Below, in pieces: positions 9,054 to 19,811 of a stretch of 64,000 bases of DNA. The position numbers and the translations under genes are program-made. Under the pieces are notes generated by a model that saw only the letters and a program-made list of their open reading frames with translations, did not search any database and was not told where the DNA came from. Position 1 is the stretch's first letter. Each line of letters begins with the position of its first letter. Location: assembly GCA_030374765.1 (NCBI GenBank), contig JARGXX010000088.1:2480001-2544000 (forward strand), written 5' to 3'. This stretch comes from Agarophyton chilense (taxonomy: Eukaryota > Rhodophyta > Florideophyceae > Gracilariales > Gracilariaceae).

Positions 9054-10085
9054 ATGGGCAACGCGCGGGGCGCGCGGCGACAGCCGACGCAGCAACCGCA
9101 GCTACTGCCCGACCTGGCCACGCTATCGCGCGCCGAGATCATCCACCTGTACCACACGCTGCAGAAGCGGCTGGCCTCGCTCCAAACCGACACCGCCTTC
9201 GTCAACCACGCTTCCAAGCACGCGCACGCGCAGCTTCTCAGTGCCCAGCTGCGTCTCATCGGCCTTCACAAGTACCAGCAGGCGTCCAGGAACGGCGAGC
9301 TTATCGCCGACACTACCTTCGACTGCTCCCAATGGGTGCTCACCGCCCTCAAGCGCATGAGCTTCGACGCCGAATCCGTTCGCCTCCTCGACGTCGGCGC
9401 CATCGTCCCCCGCTTTCCTCCGCGCGTTTTCACTGCCGACGGGACCGTTGAGCTGCGTCACACGGCCATCGACTTGCACCCCGAACAAAGTGAGCGTGGA
9501 AACGACGTCCTGCAGGCTGATCTCATCCATTACGCCCAACCGTCCTCGCTGCATTCCACCTTTGACGTCGTCTGTCTCTCGCTCTGCCTCAACTTTGAAG
9601 GCTGCCCCACTCGCAGAGCTTTAATGCTACAGTCCGCCAACTGCCTGCTCAAACACGGCGCCACTCTCTTCCTCACGCTCCCCGCCGCATGCGTCCAGAA
9701 CAGCCGCCATCTCGACCAGACCCGTCTGCGCCAAATCCTGCTCGCCTGCGGCTTCGCCGTAACCCGCCTCACATTCTCCAACAAGCTCATGTTGTGCGTG
9801 GCCGCAAAATGCACCGCAGAGCCCATGGCCGCGCTGCACAAGCGCATTGTGCTTCGTCCCGGCGCCTCGCGCAATAACTTCTTCATCTGCGTGCGCCCTG
9901 ATAATGCAACGCTACCGCCGCGCGCGCGCGCGCCGCAGTCTCGGAAGAAGCGCGCCAGCAAACTACCGTCGCTCGCCGTCTCCTTGCGCGGCGCCGCCAC
10001 TAAGCGCTCATCGCGTGCAGCGCGCTCCACCAGCAACCAGCGCCGCCGCGCTAGGAACGCCGCTGCGCGCTCAAGCACCAACTGA
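9054..10085 (+). CDS. BMT2: BMT2-like 25S/28S rRNA adenine-N1 methyltransferase
   Basis: 343 residues. Yeast Bmt2 is a nucleolar SAM-dependent enzyme making m1A in 25S rRNA. Family signatures seen: LRLIGLHKYQQASRNGE (yeast-type GGLxxYQxAS motif), the SAM-fold strand VRLLDVGAIVP, the acidic turn HTAIDLHPE, DVLQADLIHY, and FDVVCLSLCLNFEGCPTRRALML, which matches the SLVLNFVP-type catalytic-loop region. The C-terminal 60 residues are basic, rich in Arg, Ala and Ser, consistent with a nucleolar protein. The start was chosen at 9054 (MGNARG) rather than the in-frame ATG at 8991, which lies just past the promoter repeat array. Confidence 0.8.
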   Translation: MGNARGARRQPTQQPQLLPDLATLSRAEIIHLYHTLQKRLASLQTDTAFVNHASKHAHAQLLSAQLRLIGLHKYQQASRNGELIADTTFDCSQWVLTALKRMSFDAESVRLLDVGAIVPRFPPRVFTADGTVELRHTAIDLHPEQSERGNDVLQADLIHYAQPSSLHSTFDVVCLSLCLNFEGCPTRRALMLQSANCLLKHGATLFLTLPAACVQNSRHLDQTRLRQILLACGFAVTRLTFSNKLMLCVAAKCTAEPMAALHKRIVLRPGASRNNFFICVRPDNATLPPRARAPQSRKKRASKLPSLAVSLRGAATKRSSRAARSTSNQRRRARNAAARSSTN

Positions 10086-10463
10086 GGGCTGTCCGAGACG
10101 TTGGACTAGCTAGCTGCGGACGCCGCTGCGACCGCCTCACATATTTGTGTTGTTGTGTAGCATGGCATCTGTCATTTGCATTCTGCAAATATGGTCGCTG
10201 GGGCCACGCCTGCGCGCTGTCCTCGACGTCATATCCGCCAAAAAACTGCGTTCTGCAAGCGTTGTTGACGACAAAGCCGCAACTCGCTCCACACAAGCAT
10301 AATAATATCCCACCCACCCCTTTTCACACCGCCTGCCGAACCGCTTCCCACCGCACCAAACACCCCGTCTCTCACCCCGCACGCACGCGCACCTACTTGA
10401 TGCTCACAGTTGCAATGGAATTGCGCTCATCGTCGCCCAACTGCTTGTGACGCTACACGCAGT
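10086..10463. other. Intergenic region upstream of the sorting nexin
   Basis: About 380 bp holding the 3' UTR of the methyltransferase and the promoter of the sorting nexin, both on the plus strand. The second half is pyrimidine- and C-rich with no recognisable coding content. An in-frame ATG at 10410 precedes the start I chose for the next gene. Confidence 0.45.
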
Positions 10464-12431
10464 ATGCGGCGTTCACCGATACTTTCCCCGACTGCCACGC
10501 AGGAAGTTGAACATCCGCTCCGCTCAGACCCGCTTAATGAACTTCCCGATGCTGTGCGAGTCCCACGTCCGCGCCGGTCGCCAGCCGAGAAGACGCCGCC
10601 TCGTTCTCCGGTGAGAAGTCATAGCGTTCCAAGTTTGCCCAATTCGCCGCAGCTGTTTGAAGAGGATGCTTCCGAGTTGTTGGACGCCCATCAGAAAGCT
10701 GATGATCCGCTCCTACTACATCTCGCTCAAAGCGCCGGACGCCCGCAACCACCGCCGAGCGGAGAGGCATACGCAGCTGATATACATGCTGTGCTTGCTG
10801 CCATAGAAGATAATGAACGAGAGGTACATTCTGATGGGGTGATCGATCGATCTGATGTCACCTTGTTTCCGACGGTAGCTCAAAAAGGAATGGCTGCAGG
10901 TATCTATCTGGTGCGTTCAAGAAGGAATTGGGCCATTATTTCAACGCCAACGCAAGAGGATTATTACCTCGTACGTCGTTCGATTGCCGATTTTTTGTGG
11001 CTGCATGACTGCCTTCGCGCTCGAAATGAGGGTGTGATTGTGCCGTTGTTGCCGGCCTTAAATATCGTTGGCAGGCTCAAGCACGGGTATGCTTATGAGC
11101 ATGAGCGATTGAGAGGGCTTCAGACGTTTTTGAGACGTGTTGCAACCCATGCTGTGCTTTGTACTAGAGAAGAGCTTCTTGCCTTTCTCGGTGCTCTGGG
11201 GGAGGATGAGTGGCAAAAGATTAGAAGAGAGTCCATTAGTCATGAGAGTTCCATCACTTCTGCGTTGTTTGGAAGCTCTGCTGATGAGAACGCTCTACAT
11301 AAATTGGGTCACTGGGGGGAGAAAATGCTGTGGCAGACGGGAAGAAAATTCAATAAGGCGTTGGTTTGGTTTCTTGAACGTGATGGATCGGAAGCAGTTG
11401 CTGAAGATTCTGCTGAGGCTCGTGTTGAAAGATTGCACAGCTATGTCAAGGAGCTTGGTGTTTCTCTTGCATTTTTGCGGCACGCGGTTGAAAAAGTACA
11501 CAAGCAGAGAGAAGCTGAACGAAATAGCGCTATTTCAATGCAGAATGCGTTGCGAGAGTTGGGAAAGAGAGAGGGTGGGAAACTCGGCGCTCAGTTGCAG
11601 CAGGTCAAACTTGAAATTCCCTCGGAATCAGAGCGCAATTCTCGCACCGCGTACTTGAGCAACAATGGAAAATCCGGGTTAGGCGACGATGAAAGCGACA
11701 GCGCCAATACTATTCCCACCAGTCGCATAGTTGGTCCTCAGTTGGATCCAAGCATCGCAATGAAAGATTCGTCAACAGCGCAAGGGCAACGGGAGGCGTC
11801 GGCGTTGGAGGCCAAGAAGCATTCGCGACAAGTCTCTTTTGCCTCTCCAGAAGGATTTCGGTCGGTGGTCGACAATCAAATGGCGGATGACGAAAGTGGA
11901 AATGAGCTGGAGGCTAGAGGTGTTGCGATGGCGCTGCCTATTTCACGCGTTGTGGATGAGGTCTTCAGGGATTATGAAGAAAGAGCCAAAGGGGCTCAAC
12001 GAATAATGAACGCCAGAAGAGAAGAACAGGACGCGTACGAGCATGCGGTCGCCGTGTACACAAATCTTCGCGACAAGCTGGAGAGTCGAACCGGGAGCAT
12101 GTGGGATGGACGAACGGAAGCATCTAATGAAGGCTTGGAGGGTTTGAAAACTGAAGTTCATAGAGCGTCAAACAGGTTGAAAGAGGTACGAGAGCGATAT
12201 AAGAAGGTCGCTGTATCTACTACGGATGAACTGAGACGATTACGAAATGATATGCACGAAGACTTGTGTGAAGCACTACATGGAATGGCTGTAGAATATG
12301 CCAGACAGCACGCTGCACAGGCCGAAGCATGGCAATCTTTGTCTCACTGTATGAACGAGTTTCGAAGAAGTTCCAAGACTAAGCCGACGTCTAGTCCAAG
12401 CAGTGGATCAGCCTCACGCACCATAGTTTGA
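10464..12431 (+). CDS. PX-domain sorting nexin with C-terminal BAR-like coiled-coil region
   Basis: 655 residues from the ATG at 10464 (673 if the in-frame ATG at 10410 is used; the context does not decide). The N-terminus of about 150 residues is disordered, rich in Pro and Ser. A phox-homology (PX) domain follows (about residues 145-260) with YYLVRRSIADFLWLHDCL, VPLLPALN and ERLRGLQTFLRRVATHAVL; PX domains bind phosphatidylinositol 3-phosphate on endosomes. After it come long charged helical segments (for example RVERLHSYVKELGVSLAFLR, then the last 170 residues) typical of the Vps5/SNX BAR region that dimerises and bends membranes, split by a low-complexity linker. Likely endosomal/retromer-type trafficking, by family. 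Confidence 0.8.
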   Translation: MRRSPILSPTATQEVEHPLRSDPLNELPDAVRVPRPRRSPAEKTPPRSPVRSHSVPSLPNSPQLFEEDASELLDAHQKADDPLLLHLAQSAGRPQPPPSGEAYAADIHAVLAAIEDNEREVHSDGVIDRSDVTLFPTVAQKGMAAGIYLVRSRRNWAIISTPTQEDYYLVRRSIADFLWLHDCLRARNEGVIVPLLPALNIVGRLKHGYAYEHERLRGLQTFLRRVATHAVLCTREELLAFLGALGEDEWQKIRRESISHESSITSALFGSSADENALHKLGHWGEKMLWQTGRKFNKALVWFLERDGSEAVAEDSAEARVERLHSYVKELGVSLAFLRHAVEKVHKQREAERNSAISMQNALRELGKREGGKLGAQLQQVKLEIPSESERNSRTAYLSNNGKSGLGDDESDSANTIPTSRIVGPQLDPSIAMKDSSTAQGQREASALEAKKHSRQVSFASPEGFRSVVDNQMADDESGNELEARGVAMALPISRVVDEVFRDYEERAKGAQRIMNARREEQDAYEHAVAVYTNLRDKLESRTGSMWDGRTEASNEGLEGLKTEVHRASNRLKEVRERYKKVAVSTTDELRRLRNDMHEDLCEALHGMAVEYARQHAAQAEAWQSLSHCMNEFRRSSKTKPTSSPSSGSASRTIV

Positions 12432-13075
12432 AAGTGGTTCTTTGAAGCACATCCCGCGGTTCTGCTCGCGGACACATTCAAGACAGGACTCGGCTTTTGA
12501 TGATCGCACGGTTTTCCGAGTTGATTTGACATAATTCTTCTAATTGACCCTCGAAACCATGTTCAAGTAACTCGCCACGTGTTCTTTTTTGTGTTTTTTA
12601 ACCGCGATGGCGAAGGACTTCACAATGTGCGAACACTGAACCTCTGTAGTTTAGGATACATCGCTGGTTACCCGTCCTTTGAAAACTATCCTCTACGTGG
12701 TTGAGACCACAAATACTTAATGTAATTTCGCTGGAAGTTGTATTGGTACTTTCTCAGTTTCGGAAGAAGCCCCGATCCTGGCTTCAAGATAAATCATAAA
12801 AACTTGTTGCGTAAACCGCATTACCACATGGGGAATGGGTTCGGTGACGTTTCCGACGTTGTCATGGGGAGTTCTGGGTCCCAGTCCCGGTTTTACAGTT
12901 TATGGATCTCCCCTCACGAGAAAATAGGTCCTTTAAAAAAATGGTTATAGTAAAGAAACATCGCTGGTTACAGGTGCACGGACTTTTCGCCTTGCCCCAA
13001 CATCGACATCAGATCTTTTGCGCTTTGATGGTTACGAAGGGTATTATTGTACAGTGGATTGAACAAAAGGTCGAT
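12432..13075. other. Convergent intergenic region
   Basis: About 640 bp between the convergent sorting nexin and second transporter. No gene seen. An 11-base stretch CATCGCTGGTT recurs at about 12,659 and 12,960; I attach no function to it. Confidence 0.45.
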
Positions 13076-14050
13076 CTATTCTTGCCTGAGTCGACGCACA
13101 CCGACCGTGAAAACTGCAGCAATCACTAGTATCGATCCTACAATCTTCCACGAGCTCGGTTTCTCATCAAGCAACCACATACTGAACAAGTAACCAAACG
13201 GTATCTCTAAAGTCATCATGATAACGCCCACCCCGGGGTTACAAAGCTGGAAACCTCTATTAGTACAACATTGAGCTAGAAAGCCTGCCAAGCAACCCAA
13301 GAGCATAATACCAGTCCCCTTCAGATTGGTGATTATCTGGTGAAATGCATTCTGTCCTCCGAGAACTGCCGTTATGGGGATACCGGCAGCTCCAGACGCA
13401 AACACCCCAATCATAAAATGGACGCTCGTCCCCAACCCCCGGACACATATGTAAGCCAAAGCGGCGGAAACAGACCCGAGGAGAACAAAAACTACCCCCA
13501 AAGCGTCTTTCTCGCTACTTTCTGGACCGGCGATCATCCAAACACCGATCATTCCAAGTAACCCGCAAACGATATCCCAGAAGCTAGTTGCTTCTTTTAA
13601 TATAACCTTTGACAATAGCATCGTGATGATTGGCGTAAATGCGAATACGGCAGTGACATCACCGGCAGGTAGGTACGATAATGCCTCGTAGACAAACACC
13701 ATTGCCATGCATCCAAATACACCCAGTAGAAACAATACAAATTGCTTTGATTGTGACAATCCAAATGGAGAGATGTGGACAAAGCATAAAAGTAGAGTGG
13801 TTGCGAAGAGGCATTGAGTGCCGGAACGTAGAACCATGGCTGCTGTGGAAGGAAATAAAAAATGTTTGAAGGCTATGCGCACAACAATCATCGGTATTGT
13901 ATACAAGAATGCAGATAGTCCAATCCATAGCAACCCACTTAGTTCGGTGTGAGACTCTGTATTCCGTAGATTACTTGAACAAGAAGCCTTCCTATCATTT
14001 GTAAGAAGAGAATCAGTCTCGGTTCCCGGCTTTGAATCTTGGCTCCCCAT
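13076..14050 (-). CDS. DMT-superfamily (EamA / SLC35G-like) membrane transporter, second copy
   Basis: 324 residues from MGSQDSKPG at 14050 (a longer in-frame ORF starts at 14101). A polar N-terminus of about 40 residues is followed by about ten hydrophobic segments in two EamA-type halves. It shares many positions with the transporter at 527-1531: YEALSYLPAGDV against YESLNYIPAGEM, FTPIITMLLSK against FSPVITMGLSH, AQCCTNRGFQLCNPGVGV against GQCCLNKGLQLCRAGPGV, and a C-terminal VGVR. The two are therefore paralogues in opposite orientation at the two ends of the gene island. Substrate unknown. Confidence 0.85.
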   Translation of the reverse strand: MGSQDSKPGTETDSLLTNDRKASCSSNLRNTESHTELSGLLWIGLSAFLYTIPMIVVRIAFKHFLFPSTAAMVLRSGTQCLFATTLLLCFVHISPFGLSQSKQFVLFLLGVFGCMAMVFVYEALSYLPAGDVTAVFAFTPIITMLLSKVILKEATSFWDIVCGLLGMIGVWMIAGPESSEKDALGVVFVLLGSVSAALAYICVRGLGTSVHFMIGVFASGAAGIPITAVLGGQNAFHQIITNLKGTGIMLLGCLAGFLAQCCTNRGFQLCNPGVGVIMMTLEIPFGYLFSMWLLDEKPSSWKIVGSILVIAAVFTVGVRRLRQE

Positions 14051-14877
14051 GACGGAAAACTCGTGGATCACACCAGAGCAGTTATACGAGAGCAAAGACA
14101 AAAGATATTTCGAGTTGCAATCTTAGTTTGCACGGGCAAAAAATAGTTCCTGCAGAACACGGCCAGCCACAGAAAGAAATTTCCTCCTATTTGGACCATT
14201 CAAGTCAGAGTTGGTGTTAGCCTGAAATCTTGGAAGGATTGAAAACAAGAATAGTGAATCAGGAACAATAAGTGGGGCGAAGAGCTTCGATATGTACGTT
14301 GAGGCGAATCGATGAAGTGAGCACACGCCGCGCTAGGTGCTCTGTGTTTTTCAGTTTTCCTAAGCAACTCAATTTCCGCGGTACTCCCAACTGGATGTTC
14401 TGTTGAAAGGGGTTACGAGGGTGTGTTTATATCCGTGGATAGAGCACAGCTTGTCGCGCAGTTCGGTTTTCAGAGATTTGGCTGCACATTTCTCGTTAAG
14501 TAGTGAAACGAGTTCTCATGAGATATGAGTGTAGAACACTACGGTGCGATGTTGCGTTTTCGAGATTTCCGCTGAGCATGATGCTGCATAAGATTGACTC
14601 TCGTGGAACAGGTTCTCGTGAAACAGGGCAGTGATTTGTGCCCTACATGAATACGCATTATACAGGTGACTTGACAGCGACATAAAGGTTTCAAAATCAA
14701 CTCCCTTGCCCACAATTTCCGAAAATTGACGTTTCGGCAACAGTAAAGCTAACGAAATCAGTTTGGAATATTTTTGAAGAATACTGTTTCAAAAACATAA
14801 CCTTTATTGCATCATATTTACTCTAACGCGAGTTCAGTACTTTATTTTAGCTCCTTTAGCCTGTATAACGCTTATGC
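14051..14877. other. Boundary between gene island and repeat-rich region
   Basis: No gene or repeat family recognised. AT content rises across this stretch. It probably holds the promoter of the second transporter and then unannotated flanking DNA up to the first copia LTR. Confidence 0.45.
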
Positions 14878-15295
14878 TGTTGAGGACGTCTCGCGAGAGG
14901 AGAATGTAGAATTACAACACGCAATCTGTTTCAAGTAGTGGCGTAGCTTGCACTACAATTCCAACTAGCAAACGTTAGACACGAAAAAAAATCTTTAATT
15001 TGAATTAGTAGCTTAGTTTAGTAGACGTTCAATTAAAATGACGCTGCTTACTTTGCGCGGTGGAGACCAACATTAAGATCACAGCCGCTATAAAAAAAAC
15101 CCGGAACAAGAGTACCACTTTTCTGGTGCGACACCAATCTATCGAACAACGTTCGACCTCTTGAACTCCCACTTCTCCGTCAGCACCACCGTCCTTCCCG
15201 TCCGTCTTGTCCTTCTTCCGCTTTCTACGCCGCTCACGCCGATTCTATCGCACAGCCGTTTCTACACCGCCTACGCCGAATTGTCTTTTTCAAAA
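14878..15295 (+). repeat. Copia 5' LTR (its last bases displaced to 24,091)
   Basis: Begins TGTTGAGGACGTCTCGC and aligns throughout with 30,487 onward, including CTTCCCGTCCGTCTTG and CTACACCGCCTACGCCGAA. It breaks at GTCTTTTT-CAAAA where gypsy A begins; the expected LTR end (CACAACA in the other copy) resumes as CACAAC at 24,091. Confidence 0.8.
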
Positions 15296-15841
15296 TTTTG
15301 TGCAATCACCTCTGGGGTATGCTACTGTCTTGTCTCGGGAGCGTAGTGACGCTCAACCTTAGGGAGCGTGTTGACGCTCGTCCTTAGAAGGTGGACGTAG
15401 TAAACCTTGATGGTAACAGGGCACCGTGAAAACCCGCAGGGGAAAACGGCGGGGCTACTAGTCTATACCGGGTAGGTGAAAAATGGTAGGCGTCGACGCG
15501 CGGAAAAGCCTGTGTGGTAGTTGAGAAACGATGAACCAAAAGGTATAGTCGTGACGCAAGTGATGCCTGTATTTATTAGACAGGGATGGGAGAGGTGCAG
15601 TTCCCTGTATGCAGTGGACTGCACTCTCCAGATCACCCGGAGGTCTGGACCCGCTCGCAACTGCACGCCGGCCACTGTTGTACCCTAAAGGTCAGTTTCG
15701 GTACTACCAGCAAGGTTGGATCTGTTAGCCGTCTCCTTAGAACGGACCTAAGAGGCTCTAATTCAAAAGGATGAATACCCGCTGGTTTTCACCGCGGCGG
15801 TGGAGGTCGAGTCATGACCTCGTTCGTCGGGTCGAGCTACA
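15296..15841 (-). repeat. Gypsy A 3' LTR, with U3 unlike the 5' LTR
   Basis: The first 350 bp on the plus strand (AATCACCTCTGGGGTATGC onward) align well with 23,464-23,805. The remaining 195 bp, which would be U3, do not resemble the 5' LTR. It ends GAGCTACA followed by the pyrimidine run CCCTTCCT, the complement of a polypurine tract. Confidence 0.7.
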
Positions 15842-15853
15842 CCCTTCCTAACC

Positions 15854-17662
15854 ATGTCAGGTAGCGGCCCATCTCGTGGCCATGGACGCGGTGGTATTAC
15901 AAAGAGGGTTACTAGCTCGAATTCGCGAAACCCTCCCAACATTGGGTTTGGCAGCATGCCTGTCCCTGCGACTCAATACTCCCCTGGGACTCTGGCTGAC
16001 CCGTTCCAACGCAGTGGTGGACTTCCTTCGACGATTCAAACCAATTGGGCTCACAATCTCGCGTTCGGTGCGGCGAACCGAACGACGAGACAGTATGAAC
16101 CTTTTGGTATTACCTTCGACCAGGTGACGAACAATGACCTGTTGAAGCACGATTGGCCTGTGGCGGTGGGTAATTATTCACTGCCGGCAGCTCTTACCAG
16201 ACCACAATTTGATACCTACTTGGGTTTGTCCCGTTGGGACTGCGAGTGCCTTCGCTCCGTTCCATTGATTTTGAAAAAATGGGACCAAGAGTTTCAACCT
16301 CGTCAGGGTCGACTGGAATGTTACCAGAGTCTGCAGCGTCATAAACCTTTGAGGTATTTTATCTGGCCGATATATCCGAGCGACTTGCCGTATGTGCGCA
16401 TCGAACCGGAGCTGTATTATTACTGCCGATTGGTGGCGCAAGTGTGCCAGTACCCGTCTATTCCGGAGACTTACCTTCCGTTTTCACCTGAATTGGTTTC
16501 CCTGAATCGGCCTTTCACCACTATCAATTGGGCTGACCGTAGTAGGTGGGGCGAGGATGCAGCGACGGAGAGTCGCGTTCGCACTCGCAACTCGTACACT
16601 CGCGTTATGCATATGCTTCATAACGTCGAGTACTTCTCACAACCTACGAACGATAGACGCGATTGGTACGTGCTTCGACCAGAGTGGTGGGAGTCCTATG
16701 AGGTTCCGGTATCACTGAGCGTGCCCACTCCGCCGGTCTTGGCGTACTTCGGGAGTCAGATTTCCCGGAACCTAGAGCGGTATTACCTCATTTGGTCGAT
16801 TGCCCTCTTGGAGTGGACCGTATTGGTTGCCATCCTGGCTCTGGAGGCCGCCCGTTACGGTATCGATTGGGATTGTCGCAATCCCGATTCTGACATATAC
16901 CAAGATGGTGTTCAACTTGTAGGTCGCATCTTCTTCATACCTCCGAGGGTTGCCCAGGATCTTTCCCGATTTGGTTACGAGAACATCGTGGAGGGGACCG
17001 ATTATACCGTGAAGGATTTGGACTCGTATCTCCAGCAGAGCAAGAATTACCATTGGGATTCCCATCAAGGTTGGGAGGCTTTCGATCCCGAAACTTCGGA
17101 GATTGTGCCTCGCCACGCCCAATACTATTACGGGGAGCCTCCTGCTTATGGAGCTCCCGCGAGCCCCGAACCTTATCATGGTACTGTGGAGACACCAGTT
17201 GGTCGTTATGCTGGTCCCTTTCCGTCCGAGCCGTTACCTCAATGTCGTAAGTCGCCTACCCCTACGGGTGTGACTCCTACTCAACCGAGCTCCTCGCGGG
17301 TTGCTGGTCCGGTTCGACCAGTGTTGGCGGGTATTGCTCGTCCTCCGCCTCAACCTATTATGGATTCTCCGGCCGTGGTCGGTTTGCTGGCTCGAATTCG
17401 CCAGGCTTGCGTCACCAACTTTCAGAGGGCTGGGCCTACCTCCGTGGTTGCTGCATTAACGCTCCTTGAAGGTTTGCTGCCGCGCCATGCGCAATACATG
17501 AAGGCGCTGAACCAACTTGGTGAGTTCCGGAATCAGTTCCAGTTGGACATGTACCAACTGGCCACCCGTCAGGTTGCCAATCTGGCGAGCGTCTCTGCTG
17601 CTGCGCCATCTGATCCTTTGACGGATCCCCTTCTAGGTGCTAACTTGAACCCTGCGGTTTAG
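15854..17662 (+). CDS. Gypsy A antisense ORF (aORF), unknown protein
   Basis: 602 codons to a TAG; the frame stays open 69 more codons to a second TAG at 17,870-17,872, and the sister element C reads Leu where A has the first TAG, so the ancestral protein was about 671 residues. It starts 13 bp from the 3' LTR and runs against gag-pol. The N-terminus is basic and Gly/Ser-rich. The middle (about 100-420) is rich in Trp, Tyr and Arg, with YVLRPEWWESYEVP, YYLIWSIALLEWTVLVAILA and RRHAQYYYGEPPAYG-like segments. Then follow a proline-rich linker and a helical C-terminal segment (VVGLLARIRQACVTNFQRAG; PRHAQYMKALNQLGEFRNQF). No known domain recognised. Homologous ORFs sit in the same place in D and E, and the C-terminal part in C. 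Confidence 0.75.
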   Translation: MSGSGPSRGHGRGGITKRVTSSNSRNPPNIGFGSMPVPATQYSPGTLADPFQRSGGLPSTIQTNWAHNLAFGAANRTTRQYEPFGITFDQVTNNDLLKHDWPVAVGNYSLPAALTRPQFDTYLGLSRWDCECLRSVPLILKKWDQEFQPRQGRLECYQSLQRHKPLRYFIWPIYPSDLPYVRIEPELYYYCRLVAQVCQYPSIPETYLPFSPELVSLNRPFTTINWADRSRWGEDAATESRVRTRNSYTRVMHMLHNVEYFSQPTNDRRDWYVLRPEWWESYEVPVSLSVPTPPVLAYFGSQISRNLERYYLIWSIALLEWTVLVAILALEAARYGIDWDCRNPDSDIYQDGVQLVGRIFFIPPRVAQDLSRFGYENIVEGTDYTVKDLDSYLQQSKNYHWDSHQGWEAFDPETSEIVPRHAQYYYGEPPAYGAPASPEPYHGTVETPVGRYAGPFPSEPLPQCRKSPTPTGVTPTQPSSSRVAGPVRPVLAGIARPPPQPIMDSPAVVGLLARIRQACVTNFQRAGPTSVVAALTLLEGLLPRHAQYMKALNQLGEFRNQFQLDMYQLATRQVANLASVSAAAPSDPLTDPLLGANLNPAV

Positions 17663-17872
17663 CAACCCGCTCCGGCGTTTCCTCCGGTTCAACCTCCGTT
17701 GATTTCGACTCCTCTCCCCAGTGGCGGGGCTACCGCTCCTTTGCTACCTCCTATGTCGATGGCTTCTAGCATTCCTGCCAGTTTTCCTTTGTGGGTAGTC
17801 AATAACACGGGTCCGCCCGATCCCCATGCTCCTCAACTGACAGGTCCTTCTACTCCCGGATTTGGGGGCTAG

Positions 17873-18107
17873 TCTTTCTGTCGCTTCACCTTTGAGGTTC
17901 TTTTGGCGGCCGCCTGCCACTTGACTTCCTTAATGTTTCCTTCTTAAAGTAAATTGTTGTCTCTTCTTGTCTCTTCTACTGTTACATTCGGTTGTTCTTT
18001 CGTGTCCTCCCTTGTAGGTAATCTGACACGCATATGCGTCCACCTTCTGAGGAAAACGACGTCTTTTCTCCCCCTTCCTTAGGCCTGAGTACCACGAAGG
18101 TCTAAGG
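17873..18107. other. Gap between convergent aORF and pol of gypsy A
   Basis: About 235 bp of pyrimidine-rich sequence between the aORF end and the chromodomain end; the counterpart in C is 59,398-59,632. It probably carries 3' processing signals for both transcripts. Confidence 0.4.
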
Positions 18108-19811
18108 TTAGGCGTCTGCAGGCATCTGCTCCTTGCGACGGCGCCAATATCTGATACGGAAGTGGGGGGGTATTGCGGCTGGGGGTTCGAGGGTGTCCCC
18201 TTCTGGCCCCCAGCCGTACCACCTTACGGTGTACTTCACACCATTGTAGGTTCGCGTGTGGCCCACCAGACGGTCAACTGGAAATACCTCTGAGGTTTGC
18301 TCCTGATCATTTGGGAGAACGCTACCTCGAGGGTTCATATGTTCCGAGTTGGGAGCTTCGTGTGTGGGAGCCGGGTGGAGAGCTCCCGCTGTTACCGTTT
18401 GAGGTTCAATTTCAGTCCCTGTTAGAGGGTTGTAATCCGGATCATCCCGTTGAAGGTCATCGTTCACCTCAATTGGGGTGGGGTCCTCCGAGGGTCGAGT
18501 GCGCAGAGCTACTGCTCTGGGCTCTCGGGCTGAGGTGCCTGCCTCAATGCGATGTTGAATCGTTTCAGGTGCTACTGTAATACGGTCAATTGGTATCGTA
18601 TTCGGTATTCCATCTTGGTCAACCCTAACGGTGTGGTCTGATGCGTTCAATACCTTATAAGGTCCCACTGATTTGGGTAGAAGCTTCGAATTGATATATT
18701 TATCAATAGCTTCATCGTCCGCTTCATAACCCGGTCGTAGTCTTTTACCTGAAGATGATTTGTCTATGTAGACATATTGTCCCGAAGATACAGAGACCAC
18801 TTTGGTTACCCTACGGTCGTAGTCGGCCTTGTACCGCTTCTGGCCTGCAGTTAGGCGGCTCTCTGCATGTTTGAGAGCCCTCCTCAACCTCACAAGGGTA
18901 TTCCGCTTGACCTGGGCAGGGTTCAGTGCGCCAGCTGCAGTGCTAGTGGTATGATCTCCCTGCACTACAATACCTGGGGGGTGTCGCAAAAGAACCAAAT
19001 CAAAGGGAGAGGTCTGCGTTGACCGGTGTACCTGAAGGTTATAGGAGTAGGTGAGCGGTTGCACCAGCTCATCCCACCCAGTTTAGTGCTCTTCCGTATA
19101 GTGTCGTAGCCTTGATACCAATGTGTGGTCAAAGCGCTCGACCCGTCCGTTTGTCTGCGGGTAATATGCAGTCGTGAAATAGTGCTCGATACCAAAGAGG
19201 TTACAGACTGCTTCGAAGAACTTCGATGCCAGGTTTGAACTATTATCGGTGAGTAGGTACAGAGGTGCCCCATACCGGTAGACGCAATTGTTGAGAAACG
19301 CGATCGACAGCGTTGTTGACTTCGTATCCTTTAAAGGTATCGCTCTAGTGAGCTTCGAGAACCTGTCGGTGATCACAAGAATGTGCTGATACCCATTCTT
19401 GGTCTTGGGAAGTATTCCTAGAAGTTTTACCGCAACAAACTCCAGCGGACCCGCTGCTGGGAGCAGCTTGAGGTATTTTCGATGCTTTCGAATACCACCT
19501 CGGGTACGAACACAAGATTCGCATTGACCTACAAAGGTATAGACATCATGGGCCATATGAGGCCAATAGAACCGTTATCTCAAGGTGTAATACATTCTGG
19601 TGGCACCGAGGTATCCCGATAGTCGCGCGTAGTGCGCGAGATACAAGACTCTCGGGCGAAGCGCATTCGGAACCATCTTTTGAAGGCTACCATCCAAGGT
19701 TGACCTTCTCACGATATACCTATTGTGGTTCACATCGTATTGTGATCCTTTGAAACCAATTTGGTCAGCCAGGGTTCGGCAGTACGCTATTGAGCCTCCT
19801 GTAGTCCACAC
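18108..19811 (-). pseudogene. pol: Gypsy A integrase and chromodomain
   Basis: Continuous frame with three stops (about 19,575, 19,083 and the true end at 18,108). The integrase zinc-binding region shows VLYLAHYARLSGYLGATR and CESCVRTRGG; the first catalytic Asp is replaced (EFVAVKLLGILP, where C has FVAIDLLGPLP); the second is kept (YLLTDNSSN); the Glu is in VERFDHTLV. C-terminal to it is a basic linker (LVRLRRALKHAESRLTAGQK) and a chromodomain-like end, KYTVRWYGWGPEGDTLEPP. Chromodomains steer integration to particular chromatin. The element cannot integrate by itself. Confidence 0.85.
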
